Source of the DNA: DSM-111022 sp043424535
Lineage (GTDB): Bacteria; Bacillota; Bacilli; Lactobacillales; Aerococcaceae
NCBI GenBank assembly: GCA_043424535.1
Contig: JBHWOV010000155.1
Coordinates: 1 to 26,710 of the forward strand
DNA: 26,710 nucleotides
Direction of reading: 5' to 3'
Made by a program: the position numbers and the translations under genes. The notes beneath the pieces were generated by a model. That model was not told the DNA's origin. It searched no databases and was given only the letters and a program-made list of their open reading frames with translations. This document shows, piece by piece, positions 1 to 6,656 of this stretch (position 1 is its first letter; the number at the start of each line of letters is the position of its first letter).

Positions 1-57
1 TCGACCCGTCAGCTCTGAAAACATTGATACAATCGGCCTGGGAGCCATTTTTCCTTA

Positions 58-116
58 CCCAAAATTCGGGCAAAACCCTGTGCACTAGAGGCCTGTTTGC
101 CCGAATTTTGGGCAAA
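58..116. repeat. 17-bp perfect inverted repeat with nested alternative hairpin
   Basis: Bases 58-74 and 96-112 are perfect reverse complements (17 bp, 21-nt spacer). The right arm can instead fold locally: 96-102 pairs with 110-116 (TTTGCCC / GGGCAAA, 7-nt loop). The two folds exclude each other. There is no T-tract on either side, so this is not a plain intrinsic terminator. It could be an attenuator-like leader of a minus-strand gene starting off the left edge, or a mobile-element relic; the sequence alone does not decide. Confidence 0.6.
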
Positions 117-130
117 GATTCTTCGCTTCC

Positions 131-149
131 TGATACATTTATTGTATCA
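131..149 (-). promoter_or_regulatory. Palindrome overlapping a possible minus-strand -10 box
   Basis: TGATACA and TGTATCA form a 7-bp inverted repeat with a 5-nt spacer. Read on the minus strand, the palindrome contains TACAAT (141-146), a reasonable -10 hexamer. No good -35 is visible about 17 nt upstream. It lies just upstream of the hairpin at 58-116, so it may be a promoter/operator for a minus-strand gene beyond the left edge. This is weak, inference-level support. Confidence 0.3.
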
Positions 150-483
150 TTTATTTCATATCAGGTCTATGTAAAAAACCATATATTTTCGTTCACTAAA
201 GGCTATCCTTGCTTCGCTCACCCTCTCTGTATGAACTCCTAATTTTATTTCCATTGAAGAACCCATCAATAAATACAAAATCATTAAACGCTCTTGATGA
301 CACCCGTTAATTTGAACCTTTATATCGCGAATCCTTATTCCTACACCATTTAAGAAAATCAAGCCAACTATCCTGAAACTTTTATTTTAGCGAGGAAGAC
401 AAACAAAACTCTAACCCACAAAAATACACCAAAATCGCCCGAAATCCCAGTCATCATTAGCCCACCACCCTATCCCAACCCAC
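150..483. other. Intergenic stretch without a recognisable gene
   Basis: This AT-rich stretch lies downstream of the capD terminator. A minus-strand open frame (156-362, 68 codons) and a plus-strand one (24-242) cross it. Neither has a recognisable family signature or a convincing ribosome binding site, and both look like chance frames or gene remnants. No RNA gene is recognisable. Confidence 0.5.
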
Positions 484-510
484 GAAAAAAGGACGCCCAT
501 CGGCATCCTT
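484..510 (-). terminator. Intrinsic terminator after capD
   Basis: Bases 489-497 pair with 502-510 in a 9-bp stem (one G-U pair) with a 4-nt loop. On the minus strand the stem runs into a U-run (A-run 485-490 on the plus strand). It sits 15 nt past the capD stop and closes the unit that begins at the aminotransferase gene near 5526. Confidence 0.85.
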
Positions 511-524
511 GGAAATCTTATAGA

Positions 525-2414
525 TTATACTTTTTCTGTAGCAGTTTTCTCTTCGTGAATTTTGTGACTTTCATTCGCATAGCGAACAAGTTCTTTCTTC
601 ACGACATCGGCTGGTTGGTCTTCGAGTGTATCGATGAAGGCCAATGTTTCTTCGATCGGTTGGTCGATGACTTGACCGATGAAGATATTTTCATCCAATT
701 GTTCTTCGACTAATTCAGAGCGCGTCAATAATTCTTCATAGAGCTTCTCACCTGGACGAATTCCAGATTCGACAATCGGAATTTCCGATTCGCTGAAGCC
801 ACTGAGTAAAATCATTTTCTTCGCTAAGTCGAGAATCTTAACCGGTTCGCCCATATTCAGAACGAACACTTCACTACCTTTGGCTGATGCGCCAGCATAG
901 ATTACTAGACGGCTCGCTTCTGGTATTGTCATGAAGTAACGTGTCATTCGGAAGTCTGTAACAGTCACCGGTCCGCCTTCTTCGATTTGGCGTTTGAAGA
1001 CAGGAATAACACTACCGCGACTACCGAGCACATTACCGAAACGGACAGCACAGAAGATTGAATCACTGTGTTTATCCATCCCGATGACGAGTAATTCAGC
1101 GAGACGTTTGGTCGCACCCATCACATTTGGTGGGTTGACGGCTTTATCCGTTGAGATCATGACCATTTTCTTCACGCCTGCTGCGTCGACTGCCTTGGCG
1201 ACATTATATGAACCGAAGACATTATTATTCATCGCTTCGATTGGATTCACTTCCATCAATGGCACATGTTTATGTGCGGCCGCATGATAGACAATATCTG
1301 GTTTATATTCTTCGAATATCTCAAGAATGGCATCATAATGTTGCACGTCGGCGATGACTGGAATGTATTGGGTCATCATGCCTGGTTTGTCTTTCAATTC
1401 ATGATAAATCAAATAAATCGAGTTTTCGCCATGTCCTAAGAGAATCAATTTCAATGGATTATGTTTGGATACTTGACGGGCAATCTCTGATCCGATTGAA
1501 CCACCGGCACCGGTAATTAAAATGACTTTACCTTCGATTTCTTCACGTAAATGTGATTCATCCAGGGTGATTTCTTGACGGCCTAATAAGTCCGCAATTT
1601 CGACCTTTTTAATGTCTTTTTGTTGATGTTTCCCTTGGAGTACTTTCTCGACAGGTGGCATTTTATAAACGGGCACATCGATCGCATTCGCAGTATTGAG
1701 AATTTGTTCATATTTCTCTGGTGCTAATGATGGAATCGCAATAATCACTTCGTCAATTTGGCGTTCGAGCGCAATTTCTTCTAATTGGTCATCGGTTCCG
1801 AGTACGGGCACGCCACTAATATTAATGCCAACTTTATTGGTGTCGCGGTCGAGAATCCCGACAATATTTAAATCATCTGGATTGCGTAAATAGTTTTGAA
1901 CGAAGAGGGATCCACCGTCACCTGCACCGATTAATAAGACATTACGAATCGCGTTGGGATCATCAATGCCTTTTGAGATACTGCGCGAGACATAAATACT
2001 GCGCCATAAAATCCGTAAGCTCGTCGCGAAAAATGCCGCAAAGAGCGCTGTAATCACGACATAACGGAGTGGGAATGGCCGTAATACAAATGCAAGAATA
2101 AATCCAGCAATCGTCACTCCGACGAAGAAACTGAGAAAAATATTCGTAAAGTCGGTCAAGCCACTATAACGGAAAACGCGCTTATCCACATTGAATGCAT
2201 TCGCAATTAAATAATAAATCAATGCGCCTAAAATAATAAATGAAATCCACTGTATTAATGACAAGGTGATAATATCATACAAAATAAGGCCACTGAGAAG
2301 CGACGCAACAATGAGCGCCACCGCATCAATCCCTCGCCATGCATACAATCGTTGAGTCTTCGTTAGACTCGTAACAAAATGGACAATCTTGTCATTTAAT
2401 GTCCCTTTGATCAT
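525..2414 (-). CDS. capD: CapD/PglF-type membrane UDP-GlcNAc 4,6-dehydratase
   Basis: This 629-residue protein has the full-length architecture of the CapD/WbpM/PglF family. Four hydrophobic segments (about 28-48, 52-72, 90-110 and 117-135) come first. A first nucleotide-binding fold follows (LLIGAGDGG near 160-168), then an SDR domain with TGAGGSIG at 301-308 and the family signature STDKAVNPPNVMGATKR at 421-437. The serine of that signature replaces the usual catalytic tyrosine region, with an Asp/Lys/Met arrangement typical of these inverting or retaining 4,6-dehydratases. The expected reaction is UDP-GlcNAc to UDP-4-keto-6-deoxy-HexNAc at the inner face of the membrane. GGGAGAG lies 5 nt before the ATG. 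It is the last gene of the unit carrying PglE-, PglC- and PglD-like genes, which makes diNAcBac precursor supply its most likely role. It may also feed the CapN-like SDRs. Whether C5 is epimerised (CapE/FlaA1-like) cannot be read by eye. Confidence 0.93.
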   Translation of the reverse strand: MIKGTLNDKIVHFVTSLTKTQRLYAWRGIDAVALIVASLLSGLILYDIITLSLIQWISFIILGALIYYLIANAFNVDKRVFRYSGLTDFTNIFLSFFVGVTIAGFILAFVLRPFPLRYVVITALFAAFFATSLRILWRSIYVSRSISKGIDDPNAIRNVLLIGAGDGGSLFVQNYLRNPDDLNIVGILDRDTNKVGINISGVPVLGTDDQLEEIALERQIDEVIIAIPSLAPEKYEQILNTANAIDVPVYKMPPVEKVLQGKHQQKDIKKVEIADLLGRQEITLDESHLREEIEGKVILITGAGGSIGSEIARQVSKHNPLKLILLGHGENSIYLIYHELKDKPGMMTQYIPVIADVQHYDAILEIFEEYKPDIVYHAAAHKHVPLMEVNPIEAMNNNVFGSYNVAKAVDAAGVKKMVMISTDKAVNPPNVMGATKRLAELLVIGMDKHSDSIFCAVRFGNVLGSRGSVIPVFKRQIEEGGPVTVTDFRMTRYFMTIPEASRLVIYAGASAKGSEVFVLNMGEPVKILDLAKKMILLSGFSESEIPIVESGIRPGEKLYEELLTRSELVEEQLDENIFIGQVIDQPIEETLAFIDTLEDQPADVVKKELVRYANESHKIHEEKTATEKV

Positions 2415-2474
2415 TGAAACTCTCCCTTCAAATTAACACAATTCCTACTAAAACAAGCCGATTAGAGCACCTTT

Positions 2475-2969
2475 TTAGTGATAGATTCGCTCATAATTGG
2501 CTTGGGCTTCTTCGGATGTCATCGTACGAATGACAGTCCCAGGATTGCCTGCGACCACTTCGCCGAACTGAACGTCCTTCGTCACAACCGCATTCACTCC
2601 GATTACCGCATAGTCCGCTATTTGGACTGGACCAATAATCGCAGCACCTGGAGCGATGAAGACATGATCGCCAATAATCGGCGCAGAAACAGTCCGATCT
2701 TCCAATTCGATCGTTTTACCGAAACTGCCACCAATAACGACATTTTGCATAATCACGGTCCCTTTGCCGACGATTGCCTTTTGATGCACCACCGTGCCTA
2801 AGCCATTATGGCCGAGGACGACCGAATAATCGAGATGAGCGTCATAAGGAATATCGACAGAAAAAATCAAGCGATTAATCACCGTTAAGATTTTCGCTAG
2901 TATTAACAAATTTTTATGATAGAGCTGATTGGCCCAGCGATAGACCGTCATTGCTTTACCCTTTTTCAA
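2475..2969 (-). CDS. Serine-acetyltransferase-like hexapeptide O-acetyltransferase
   Basis: This 164-residue protein has a left-handed beta-helix acyltransferase core: repeated [I/V]G-x4 hexapeptides from about residue 50 to 150, including IIGDHVFIAPGAAIIGPV and VIGVNAVVTKDV. It lacks the long N-terminal domain of true CysE. Small CysE-like proteins of this type are common in capsule loci, where they O-acetylate sugars. A TTG start at 2969 with AAGGGG nine nt upstream fits best. An in-frame ATG at codon 7 with AAGGG is the alternative (158 residues). It lies between pglD and capD with a 171-bp upstream gap, so it may have extra regulation. The acceptor sugar is unknown. Confidence 0.82.
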   Translation of the reverse strand: MKKGKAMTVYRWANQLYHKNLLILAKILTVINRLIFSVDIPYDAHLDYSVVLGHNGLGTVVHQKAIVGKGTVIMQNVVIGGSFGKTIELEDRTVSAPIIGDHVFIAPGAAIIGPVQIADYAVIGVNAVVTKDVQFGEVVAGNPGTVIRTMTSEEAQANYERIYH

Positions 2970-3124
2970 AATATCAGTCCCCTTAATTTACCATGATCGT
3001 ATCGAGATGATATTTGCATCAATCGGTAGCCATGAATGAAATATTGTGTCAAGATGAGCGGGTATCTCTCATCAATTCATGCTCTATTCTACCCGATTCT
3101 AACTGAAATAACTACTATTTATCA

Positions 3125-3146
3125 CGTTGAATACGTATTCTCAACG
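3125..3146. repeat. Palindrome overlapping the pglD stop codon
   Basis: A perfect 12-bp palindrome GAATACGTATTC is flanked by CGTT and AACG (the latter after a 2-nt bulge), giving a hairpin that overlaps the 3' end of the PglD-like gene. No U-run follows on the minus strand (the next bases are AACGTGATAAATAG), so it is unlikely to be an efficient terminator. It could be an mRNA 3'-end stabiliser or a protein site. Confidence 0.4.
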
Positions 3147-3788
3147 GAGTGGTTCTGCGGGTGTTCCGACAACCGTACAAGTTTCTGGTATGGAACGAAT
3201 CACGGTGGCACCTGCGCCGACGATTGTTCCTTTCGCTACTTCTAATTGTTGAATAATCGTCGCATTCGCACCAACCATTACTCCGTCACGGAGGATGACA
3301 TTTCCCGCAATGCTCGCATTGGGGAGGATAGTCGTATAGTCTCCTAAGTGCGTATCATGGCCGACCGTCGCATTGGGATGAATGGATATATAATTTCCCA
3401 TTTGAATATTGACGGTCAAGATCACGCCCGCTGTAATAATATTGCCGACACCGAACTTCACATCGTCGCCTAGGATCGCGCGGGGATGAATTAAATTCGG
3501 ATAGATCAGTTGGTAAGGTGCTAATTCCTTAATCATCGCTTGTTTCGCTTGAGGACTGCCAATCGCTAACACCACTTGTGTCGTATCGCCATGTTCCTTC
3601 AGCCAATCCAAACCGCCTAAAACAGGCACGTCATAGATCGTTTGGCCCGCTAATTCAGGATTGTCATCAATGAAACCTATCACTTCCCAACTTGGGGAGG
3701 CTTGATTGATGTCCTGAATGAGTTGATATACTTCGCGACCGAATCCTCCGGCGCCAATAATCGCAATCGGCTGTTTAGTCTTCTTCAT
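3141..3788 (-). CDS. pglD: PglD/NeuD-family sugar N-acetyltransferase
   Basis: This 215-residue protein matches the PglD/NeuD/VioB family in length and layout. The N-terminal nucleotide-sugar-binding fold has GAGGFG at 12-17. The C-terminal left-handed beta-helix spans about 95-200. The family's catalytic-base histidine is visible as H144 in TVGHDTHLGD. In the bacillosamine pathway PglD acetylates the C4 amine of UDP-4-amino-4,6-dideoxy-GlcNAc using acetyl-CoA. Its ATG overlaps the end of the phosphoglycosyl transferase gene by 14 bp, so the two are translationally coupled. With PglE- and PglC-like genes directly upstream, the bacillosamine assignment is stronger than the alternative of a NeuD-type sialic-acid O-acetyltransferase; no sialic-acid genes are present. 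Confidence 0.88.
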   Translation of the reverse strand: MKKTKQPIAIIGAGGFGREVYQLIQDINQASPSWEVIGFIDDNPELAGQTIYDVPVLGGLDWLKEHGDTTQVVLAIGSPQAKQAMIKELAPYQLIYPNLIHPRAILGDDVKFGVGNIITAGVILTVNIQMGNYISIHPNATVGHDTHLGDYTTILPNASIAGNVILRDGVMVGANATIIQQLEVAKGTIVGAGATVIRSIPETCTVVGTPAEPLR

Positions 3789-4404
3789 AATAATGATTCC
3801 CTCTAAATGGTTCCATTGTCGCAGACGTATCCGAATTGATGTCTTCGCGTTTAAGGACTTTAATCGCGGTCTGGTAAATAATTTTCACATCGAGCCAAAA
3901 ACTGACATTTTCCACATACCAAACATCTAGTTCGAAGCGTTCCGGCCAATCTAAATTGTTGCGCCCATTGACTTGCGCATAGCCTGTCAATCCGGGACGC
4001 ACGTCATGGCGTTTCTTTTGCCGGTCATTATACAATGGCAAATACGCCGGTAACAAGGGTCTCGGTCCGACAATCGACATGTCACCGACGAAAATATTCC
4101 ATAATTCCGGCAATTCATCCAAACTCGTCGACCGGAGAAAGGCACCAAACGATGTCAAGCGTTCCGCGTCTGGTAATAATTCACCGTCAGCGCCCCGTTG
4201 ATCCGTCATCGTCCGGAATTTCTTCAGCGTAAAAATCTCACCATTTAATCCCGGCCGGCGTTGCGTGAAAATAATCGGATGCCCTAATTTAACTAAAATT
4301 AAAATGCCTAAAATAATTAACACTGGTGCTAACACAATCATCGCGAGTCCCGAGAGGACAATGTCGCAGAGACGCTTGCCATAATTTCGATAAAATGATT
4401 GCAT
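3775..4404 (-). CDS. pglC: PglC-like undecaprenyl-phosphate sugar-1-phosphate transferase (monotopic PGT)
   Basis: At about 209 residues this is the minimal single-domain phosphoglycosyl transferase: one N-terminal hydrophobic re-entrant helix (about 13-38) and a cytosolic catalytic core. Visible signatures are KFRTM (62-66), the catalytic Asp-Glu pair in STSLDELPEL (D96/E97), VGPRPL (112-117) and RPGLTGYAQVNGR. It would transfer a sugar-1-phosphate to undecaprenyl phosphate, the first membrane step of repeat-unit assembly. The frame opens at a GTG (4413), but the ATG at 4404 is the better start: AGGTGA, which overlaps the stop of the upstream aminotransferase gene, is correctly spaced only for that ATG. 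Position beside PglE/PglD-like genes suggests diNAcBac-1-P as substrate; FucNAc-1-P or a hexose-1-P remain possible. Confidence 0.9.
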   Translation of the reverse strand: MQSFYRNYGKRLCDIVLSGLAMIVLAPVLIILGILILVKLGHPIIFTQRRPGLNGEIFTLKKFRTMTDQRGADGELLPDAERLTSFGAFLRSTSLDELPELWNIFVGDMSIVGPRPLLPAYLPLYNDRQKKRHDVRPGLTGYAQVNGRNNLDWPERFELDVWYVENVSFWLDVKIIYQTAIKVLKREDINSDTSATMEPFRGNHYYEED

Positions 4405-4413
4405 GGCAGTCAC

Positions 4414-5526
4414 CTAGGCATCAAATACCGCGCGAATCGCTGTGATAACGCGGTCGATTTGTTCTTCGGTCATCTTCGTATCACTTGGTAGGCATAGTCC
4501 TGTATCGAAATAAGTCTCTGCAATTTTGCCACCGACATAAGGATACGATTCAAACACTGGTTGTAAGTGCAATGGTTTCCAGATTGGACGGGTTTCGATG
4601 CCTTGTTCCTTCAATGTATCATAGACCAATTTCGGTGTGATCGTATCGGAATCAATAATCATCGCACTGAGCCAATAATTCGCCCGTTCGTCTTCACGTT
4701 CATGAATAAAGGATATTTCGGGAATATCGCTTAATCCTTCGACATAACGCTCGAAGAGATGGCGTTTTTGTTCTACGCGTTCGTCTAACACTTTCAATTG
4801 ACCGCGGCCAATACCAGCAACAATATTCGACATGCGGTAATTATAGCCGACATCGACATGTTGATAATATACTTCCGGTTCACGAGACTGGGTCGCGAAA
4901 TGAATCGCACGTTCCTTATCCGCTTCGGTCTTCGTCGCCAGCATCCCTCCACCTGATGTGGTAATAATTTTATTCCCATTGAATGAGAAGATGCCATAAT
5001 CACCGAATGAGCCTGTCCATTGTCCTTTATAAATGGTTCCTAAACTCTCAGCCGCATCTTCAATCAGGACGACCCCATATTGATCACATAAGGCTTTCAA
5101 TTCGTCAATGCGTGCGGACAAGCCATATAAATGCACCGCAATCAATGCCTTCGGTTTATATTTAACGATCGCCTCTTCGACTAAGACGGGATCTAAATTC
5201 CAGCTCCCCGGTTCTGAATCAATAAAAACCGGTACGGCATTTTCATAAATAATCGGATTGGCCGATGCTGAAAATGTCAATGTTTGGCATAAGACATAGT
5301 CACCCGGTTGGACATTCGCAATTTTCAATGCTAAATGAATTGCCGCGGTTCCTGAAGCTAAGGCCGCCATATGAGAAATGCCTGTAATTTTACCCATTTC
5401 TCGTTCGAATTCATCCACATTTTCTCCTAAAGGCGCAATCCAATTCTTTCGAAAGGCGTCATGTATATATTCTAATTCATATCCTTCATCGCTCATATGT
5501 GGCGATGCTAATAAAATTTCCTCCAT
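4414..5526 (-). CDS. pglE: PglE-like DegT/DnrJ/EryC1/StrS aminotransferase
   Basis: This is a PLP-dependent sugar aminotransferase of 370 residues, normal for the family. SGTAA (58-62) is the phosphate-binding loop and EDAAES (156-161) carries the PLP-contacting aspartate. SFNGNKIITTSGGGM has the Schiff-base lysine at K186 and resembles the PglE/LegC-type motif. The expected role is transfer of an amino group from glutamate to C4 of UDP-4-keto-6-deoxy-GlcNAc, giving the substrate for the PglD-like enzyme. The frame opens with TTG at 5529, but AAGGAG at 5534-5539 is 7 nt from the ATG at 5526 and only 4 from the TTG, so the ATG is chosen. It is the first gene of its unit, with an extended -10 promoter about 80 bp upstream. 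Confidence 0.92.
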   Translation of the reverse strand: MEEILLASPHMSDEGYELEYIHDAFRKNWIAPLGENVDEFEREMGKITGISHMAALASGTAAIHLALKIANVQPGDYVLCQTLTFSASANPIIYENAVPVFIDSEPGSWNLDPVLVEEAIVKYKPKALIAVHLYGLSARIDELKALCDQYGVVLIEDAAESLGTIYKGQWTGSFGDYGIFSFNGNKIITTSGGGMLATKTEADKERAIHFATQSREPEVYYQHVDVGYNYRMSNIVAGIGRGQLKVLDERVEQKRHLFERYVEGLSDIPEISFIHEREDERANYWLSAMIIDSDTITPKLVYDTLKEQGIETRPIWKPLHLQPVFESYPYVGGKIAETYFDTGLCLPSDTKMTEEQIDRVITAIRAVFDA

Positions 5527-5559
5527 CAAACGTCTCCTTATAGTTGCATATATAACAAG

Positions 5560-5581
5560 TATGTGAATTTTATCTCACATA
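5560..5581. promoter_or_regulatory. Operator-like inverted repeat in the pglE leader
   Basis: TATGTGA and TCACATA form a perfect 7-bp inverted repeat with an 8-nt spacer. It lies between the -10 box (5606-5611) and the ribosome binding site (5534-5539), roughly 20-40 nt after the expected transcription start. It could be a repressor site or a short mRNA hairpin. The half-site resembles CRP-type TGTGA, but the spacing is 8 and not 6, and no regulator can be assigned. Confidence 0.4.
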
Positions 5582-5605
5582 TATTTCAGTAGTGTAATCT
5601 TTTTC

Positions 5606-5614
5606 ATTATAACA
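5606..5614 (-). promoter_or_regulatory. Extended -10 promoter of the pglE unit
   Basis: On the minus strand the sequence reads TGTTATAAT, a perfect TATAAT with the TGn extension, about 80 nt before the pglE start. No clear TTGACA is present 17 nt upstream, consistent with an extended -10 promoter that does not need a strong -35. The terminator of the preceding operon lies directly upstream (5664-5686), so the bacillosamine-type genes appear to be transcribed separately. Confidence 0.65.
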
Positions 5615-5663
5615 TGTTATTATCATATTTTGCGTATGAATACTCAAAAAATTGCTTTTACAT

Positions 5664-5686
5664 AAAAAAAGCACTCGATGAGCGCT
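5664..5686 (-). terminator. Intrinsic terminator of the long assembly operon
   Basis: Bases 5670-5676 pair with 5680-5686 in a 7-bp stem (one G-U pair) with a 3-nt loop, followed on the minus strand by a U-run (5664-5670). It sits just after the GT2 stop codon and separates the polysaccharide assembly genes from the downstream pglE unit. Confidence 0.8.
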
Positions 5687-5699
5687 CTCTTTGTGGTCA

Positions 5700-6653
5700 T
5701 CATTTCGATTTTGTCCATTTATAAATTTGAGCATAGAGTGTCGGGCTCAATTTAAATAAACGGTATTTGCCACGCTGTTGCTTGGATATAAATGGATTTT
5801 TTCGAAAGGCCGGTTCATAAGGCTGCACATAGTCTAAAACAGCTTTGGCATAATATTGACGCTTCTTAGCATCTTCAATGCCGGCGATTTTACTGAGTGT
5901 ACTGGTCATACCCGTATGGAGATGCGAAATCATCCGCTCATACATGGCAGGATAATGCGCCTCAATCAGTGCCAACATGCGTAAACGCTCGGTAATATTA
6001 TCCATCTCCGCTGGCTTGAAAACATTGCGAATTGCGCTGGAATGGGTTTGGTGATAAATATACCCTGGCTTATCGGTCACATACATTAAATCTGCATGAT
6101 GAATACTGCGTAAGGTCGTCACATTGTCCTCATAAATAATCCCTTCAGGAAAGTCAAAATGATCGAACAATGCCCGCCGATAAATTTTATTACAGGAGAA
6201 GAAACTCATATCTGGCCGTTGGAATAATAAATCCAACACCCATTCCTTATCCCTTGTCAAACGTTGTTGACCATGGCTTTCGAGTGAATAATCTTCATAG
6301 AGTAAGGGGAAGATAAATAAATCGATCGCTTCTTTCGAGACAATGGCTTCGAAATCTGCCAATAAATCCGGCAATATTTCATCATCACTGTCCAGAAACA
6401 ATAAGAATTCCCCCTGGGCATGACGGACTCCCGTATTTCTGGCCCCAGATGTGCCTTTATTTTCTTGATGATAAGCATGAATGCGCTCATCAGTTGTCGC
6501 ATACATGTCGATGACCGTCGCTGAATTGTCTGTCGACCCATCATTGACTAAGAGAATTTCATAATCACTAAAGGATTGATTTAACACACTGTCAATGGTT
6601 CGCTCCAGCGAGTCGGCCGCATTGTAGACGGGTATGATGACGGAAAGTCGCAT
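5700..6653 (-). CDS. Family 2 (GT-A) glycosyltransferase
   Basis: This 317-residue protein has a classic GT2 domain. MRLSVIIPVYNAADSLERTI is at the N terminus, VNDGSTDNS near 37-44 binds the nucleotide sugar, GARNTG lies near 70-75, and the DxD-type metal site is LDSDD (87-91). No membrane segment is evident; it should act at the cytosolic face on lipid-linked intermediates. The C-terminal third is basic and typical of capsule and teichoic-acid GT2 enzymes. AAGGAG six nt before the ATG is a strong ribosome binding site. It is the last gene of the long operon, 3 nt after the flippase gene. Donor and acceptor cannot be read from the sequence. Confidence 0.9.
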   Translation of the reverse strand: MRLSVIIPVYNAADSLERTIDSVLNQSFSDYEILLVNDGSTDNSATVIDMYATTDERIHAYHQENKGTSGARNTGVRHAQGEFLLFLDSDDEILPDLLADFEAIVSKEAIDLFIFPLLYEDYSLESHGQQRLTRDKEWVLDLLFQRPDMSFFSCNKIYRRALFDHFDFPEGIIYEDNVTTLRSIHHADLMYVTDKPGYIYHQTHSSAIRNVFKPAEMDNITERLRMLALIEAHYPAMYERMISHLHTGMTSTLSKIAGIEDAKKRQYYAKAVLDYVQPYEPAFRKNPFISKQQRGKYRLFKLSPTLYAQIYKWTKSK

Positions 6654-6656
6654 AAA

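Noticed and set aside
1..48. Possible start of a minus-strand gene (ATG at 48, reading MAPRPIVSMFSELTGR to the edge).
   Set aside because: Only 16 codons are visible and AAGGA is very close to the ATG. No family can be recognised, so it is not reported as a CDS, although the hairpins just upstream would fit a gene start.
156..362. Minus-strand open frame of 68 codons in the left intergenic region, considered as a small gene or transposase remnant.
   Set aside because: No ribosome binding site, no recognisable motif, and no flanking element ends that would identify an insertion sequence.
5560..5581. Assignment of the inverted repeat as a CRP or CcpA site.
   Set aside because: Spacing is 8 and not 6 for a CRP-type site, and it does not match the cre consensus; only a generic operator-like call is kept.
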